From the NCBI RefSeq assembly GCF_030162935.1, contig NZ_JASAUZ010000056.1:1-64000 (forward strand): 64,000 nt of DNA. The letters are read 5' to 3'. The notes beneath the pieces are model-generated. The model did no database searches. It was not told the DNA's origin and saw only the letters and a program-made list of their open reading frames with translations. Each line of letters opens with the position of its first letter. Position 1 is the first letter of the stretch. This stretch comes from Comamonas halotolerans. GTDB taxonomy: Bacteria; Pseudomonadota; Gammaproteobacteria; Burkholderiales; Burkholderiaceae_C. The position numbers were made by a program, and so were the translations under genes. Positions 61,584 to 64,000 of this stretch are shown here, piece by piece.

Positions 61584-62129
61584 ATGGAACTTGATCACCG
61601 CCTCGCATTTGACCTAGCGCCTGTCGGTCTGGTGATTTCCCGCAACCGCATCATGGTGGACTGCAACCAGCGGGTCTGCGAGATGTTTGCCATGTCACGC
61701 GAGGTGATGGTAGGCCAGTCATTTCAATTGCTCTACCCCACGGCAGATGAATATGAGCGCCAGGGAGCGCGCATGGCCCCCATCTTGAATGCCAAAGGTT
61801 CCTATTCAGACAATCGCATCATGAAGCGTGCTACAGGCGAAACCTTCTGGTGCCACGTCAGTGGCCGTGCGCTGGACCGTGACAACCCACATGCCGCAGG
61901 AATCTGGAGCTTTGAAGACATGAGCGAACAGCGCCCCGTCAAAGCCGGTTTGACAGGGCGCGAACGAGAAGTCGCAGCCAAGCTGCTGGAGGGGCAGACC
62001 TCCAAAGAGATTGGTCGCACCCTTGGAATCAGCCACCGCACCGTGGAGATTTACCGTGCCAGATTGATGCGCAAATATGATGCAAGCACAACGGGCGACT
62101 TGGTGCACAAGCTCATCTCTTTGACATGA
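61584..62129 (+). CDS. PAS-LuxR family transcriptional regulator
   Basis: The 181-residue protein has an N-terminal PAS domain (about 8-110; LVISRNRIMVDCN, FWCHVSGRAL, WSFEDMSEQ) and a C-terminal LuxR-type helix-turn-helix (LTGREREVAAKLLEGQTSKEIG, then TVEIYRARLMRKY). It lacks a receiver or autoinducer domain, so PAS is the likely input. Being divergent from scoAB over a dyad, it probably controls the CoA-transferase genes, perhaps in response to acyl compounds or energy state (inference). Confidence 0.88.
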   Translation: MELDHRLAFDLAPVGLVISRNRIMVDCNQRVCEMFAMSREVMVGQSFQLLYPTADEYERQGARMAPILNAKGSYSDNRIMKRATGETFWCHVSGRALDRDNPHAAGIWSFEDMSEQRPVKAGLTGREREVAAKLLEGQTSKEIGRTLGISHRTVEIYRARLMRKYDASTTGDLVHKLISLT

Positions 62130-62419
62130 GAATACTGCTCAGGTCTTTGCATCCTTTTCTTGAACTTTGGCCTGGATCAGCGACCTCATCTGACATACGC
62201 AATAGCATGAGACTACTGAGAATGTCTCTGTTTCAAGACAAATATGCGTCCTGAAAGCTTTTATCAGCGCCATTCTCAAAATCAATCAATCGGAATTAAA
62301 TTTCGATAGTTTTTGATTAAGAATACAAGCAAGCGATCTCATTCAACACGCAGCAAGTCAAACGGACAGCCTTGCTGTGTAGCCTCTTCAGACTGTCCAC
62401 CATCAAAAGGAAGCTTGCG
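62130..62419. other. Intergenic region before the catalase gene
   Basis: No gene is evident. An AT-rich block near 62275-62325 is the probable catalase promoter region. A partial OxyR-like ATAG-N7-CTAC dyad occurs near 62205, but its second half is missing. Confidence 0.5.
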
Positions 62420-63868
62420 ATGAACCGCCTCACAACCGCAGCCGGCGCACCGGTACCTAACAATCAGGACTCTTTGACCGCTGGCCCCCGTGGCCCCATG
62501 CTGCTGCAAGACCTGTGGCACTTGGAAAAGCTGGCGCACTTCCACCGCGAGGTGATTCCAGAGCGTCGCATGCACGCCAAGGGCTCGGGAGCTTTCGGTA
62601 CATTCACCGTAACTGGTGACATCACCAAATACACACGTGCTAAGGTTTTCTCCGAAATCGGCAAGCAAACAGAACTGTTCGCGCGCTTCTCAACCGTGGC
62701 TGGTGAGCGCGGTGCTGCAGACGCAGAGCGTGACATTCGCGGCTTTGCCGTGAAGATGTACACCGAAGAAGGTAACTGGGATCTGGTAGGCAATAACACC
62801 CCTGTGTTCTTCTTCCGTGACCCACTGAAGTTCCCCGACCTGAACAAGGCTGTCAAGCGCGACCCTTACACCAACATGCGCTCGGCTGAAAACAACTGGG
62901 ACTTCTGGACCGGTCTGCCTGAAGCGCTGCACCAGATCACGATCGTGATGAGTGACCGTGGTATCCCCAAGGGCTATCGCCATATGCACGGCTTTGGCTC
63001 GCACACCTACTCCTTGATCAACAAAGATGGCGTACGCCACTATGTGAAGTTCCACTGGGTGTGCCAGCAAGGCATTGAAAACCTGAGCGATCAGGAGGCG
63101 GCTGCTGTAGTGGCCAATGACCGCGAATCTTCGCAGCGCGACCTGCTGGAAGCCATTGACCGTGGCGACTTCCCCAAGTGGACGCTGAAGGTTCAGATCA
63201 TGACGGAAGAGCAAGCTCAGACTTACCGCTTCCACCCCTTCGATCTGACCAAAGTCTGGTCGAAGAAGGACTTCCCGCTGATCGAAGTGGGTGTGATGGA
63301 GCTGAACCGCAACCCCGACAACTACTATGCAGATGTCGAGCAAGCCTCGTTCGCACCTTCCAACCTGGTTCCTGGCATTGGTCCATCGCCAGACCGTATG
63401 CTGCAATCGCGCCTGTTCTCGTACGCTGACGCTGCACGCTACCGTCTGGGTGTGAACCACCATCAGATTCCCGTGAACGCACCACGCTGCCCCACCAACT
63501 ACTACCACCGCGACGGCGCGATGCGTGTAGACGGCAATTTCGGCCGCACCATTGCCTATGAGCCCAACACCAAGGGCGCATGGCAAGAGCAGCCTGAGTA
63601 CGCCGAACCCGTGGAAAAGCTGTACGGCGACGCATCGCGCTGGGACTACCGCGCCGATGACAACGATTACTTCACCCAGCCTGGCGATCTGTTCCGTCTG
63701 ATGACTCCTGAAAAGCAGCAACTGCTGTTTGAAAACACGGCGCGCAATATCAATGGCGTGTCGCAACACATCATTGACAAGCACATTGAGCACTGCACCA
63801 AGGCTGATCCTGCCTATGGCGCTGGCGTGAAGGCCGCGCTGGAAGCCCTGAAGGCCGGCAAGCTGTAA
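62420..63868 (+). CDS. Monofunctional haem catalase
   Basis: The 482-residue small-subunit catalase (clade 3 size) has the distal histidine in [12 protein letters not shown] and the active-site Asn in [11 protein letters not shown]. The proximal haem signature [14 protein letters not shown] has the ligand Tyr. It breaks hydrogen peroxide down to water and oxygen in the cytoplasm. AAGGAAGC precedes the ATG at 62420; an upstream extension of 16 codons is rejected. It is a single gene with its own terminator. Paralogue naming (katA or katB) cannot be decided here. Confidence 0.96.
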   Translation: MNRLTTAAGAPVPNNQDSLTAGPRGPMLLQDLWHLEKLAHFHREVIPERRMHAKGSGAFGTFTVTGDITKYTRAKVFSEIGKQTELFARFSTVAGERGAADAERDIRGFAVKMYTEEGNWDLVGNNTPVFFFRDPLKFPDLNKAVKRDPYTNMRSAENNWDFWTGLPEALHQITIVMSDRGIPKGYRHMHGFGSHTYSLINKDGVRHYVKFHWVCQQGIENLSDQEAAAVVANDRESSQRDLLEAIDRGDFPKWTLKVQIMTEEQAQTYRFHPFDLTKVWSKKDFPLIEVGVMELNRNPDNYYADVEQASFAPSNLVPGIGPSPDRMLQSRLFSYADAARYRLGVNHHQIPVNAPRCPTNYYHRDGAMRVDGNFGRTIAYEPNTKGAWQEQPEYAEPVEKLYGDASRWDYRADDNDYFTQPGDLFRLMTPEKQQLLFENTARNINGVSQHIIDKHIEHCTKADPAYGAGVKAALEALKAGKL

Positions 63869-63919
63869 AAAGCGACTGCTGCAAAGAGCCGTACGGACAT
63901 GCGGCTCACGCAGATTGAG

Positions 63920-63950
63920 CCCTCTTTACCCCATGTAAAGAGGGTTTTTT
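63920..63950 (+). terminator. Intrinsic terminator of the catalase gene
   Basis: A perfect 10-bp stem CCCTCTTTAC/GTAAAGAGGG with a 5-base loop followed by six T residues. Confidence 0.93.
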
Positions 63951-64000
63951 CTTTACAGTCCTATCTCAGGGACCTCCACTCAGCATCTCCGAAGCAAAGT

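Noticed and set aside
62200-62250. OxyR site for the catalase gene
   Set aside because: Only one ATAG-N7-CTAC half is present and it lies about 200 bases from the start codon.

Overview
The window looks like a chromosomal segment of a Comamonadaceae betaproteobacterium (Burkholderiales), most likely Comamonas or a close relative. The basis is gene content and protein character: an isc operon running into dnaQ, an smc-zipA-ligA operon, a Bug/TctC-type binding protein, abundant c-di-GMP proteins and moderately high GC. This is judged by eye, not by a database search.

Layout. 1-7.0 kb: a tandem array of five tRNA-Val(CAC) genes behind dnaQ, then the iron-sulfur assembly operon, transcribed leftward as iscR-iscS-iscU-iscA-hscB-hscA-fdx-dnaQ. 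7-17.8 kb: uvrB, an aromatic/aspartate aminotransferase, a chemoreceptor paired with a GGDEF-EAL protein, a YgiQ-type radical SAM protein and a small unknown gene. 17.8-29 kb: smc-zipA-ligA-patatin operon and a large CHASE-PAS-GGDEF-EAL protein. 29-35.3 kb: a LysR regulator divergent from a valine/isobutyrate degradation set (mmsA, acyl-CoA dehydrogenase, mmsB) interspersed with LprI-like, TfoX-N and DUF488 genes. 35.4-40.6 kb: leftward genes for a membrane endonuclease/phosphatase-family protein, a membrane aspartic protease and a pirin, then an unrecognised three-gene zinc-ribbon/lipoprotein cluster.

40.7-58.1 kb is the highlight, a nearly complete selenium region. It holds selU/mnmH (selenouridine in tRNA), a formate dehydrogenase-N operon whose catalytic subunit reads through an in-frame UGA followed by a clear SECIS hairpin, fdhE, selA, selB, tRNA-Sec (selC) and selD. 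A TctC-type binding protein and an iron-uptake operon (TonB receptor, PepSY protein, small membrane protein, Fur-like box) sit inside this region. SelD makes selenophosphate, SelA uses it to charge tRNA-Sec, SelB delivers that tRNA to the fdnG UGA, and SelU uses the same selenophosphate to modify tRNA wobble bases. IscS from the left end could be a selenium donor (inference).

58.1-64 kb: a small unknown gene, an HD-GYP phosphodiesterase, a succinyl-CoA:3-ketoacid CoA-transferase (scoAB) divergent from a PAS-LuxR regulator, and a haem catalase. I see no CRISPR array, insertion sequence or prophage.
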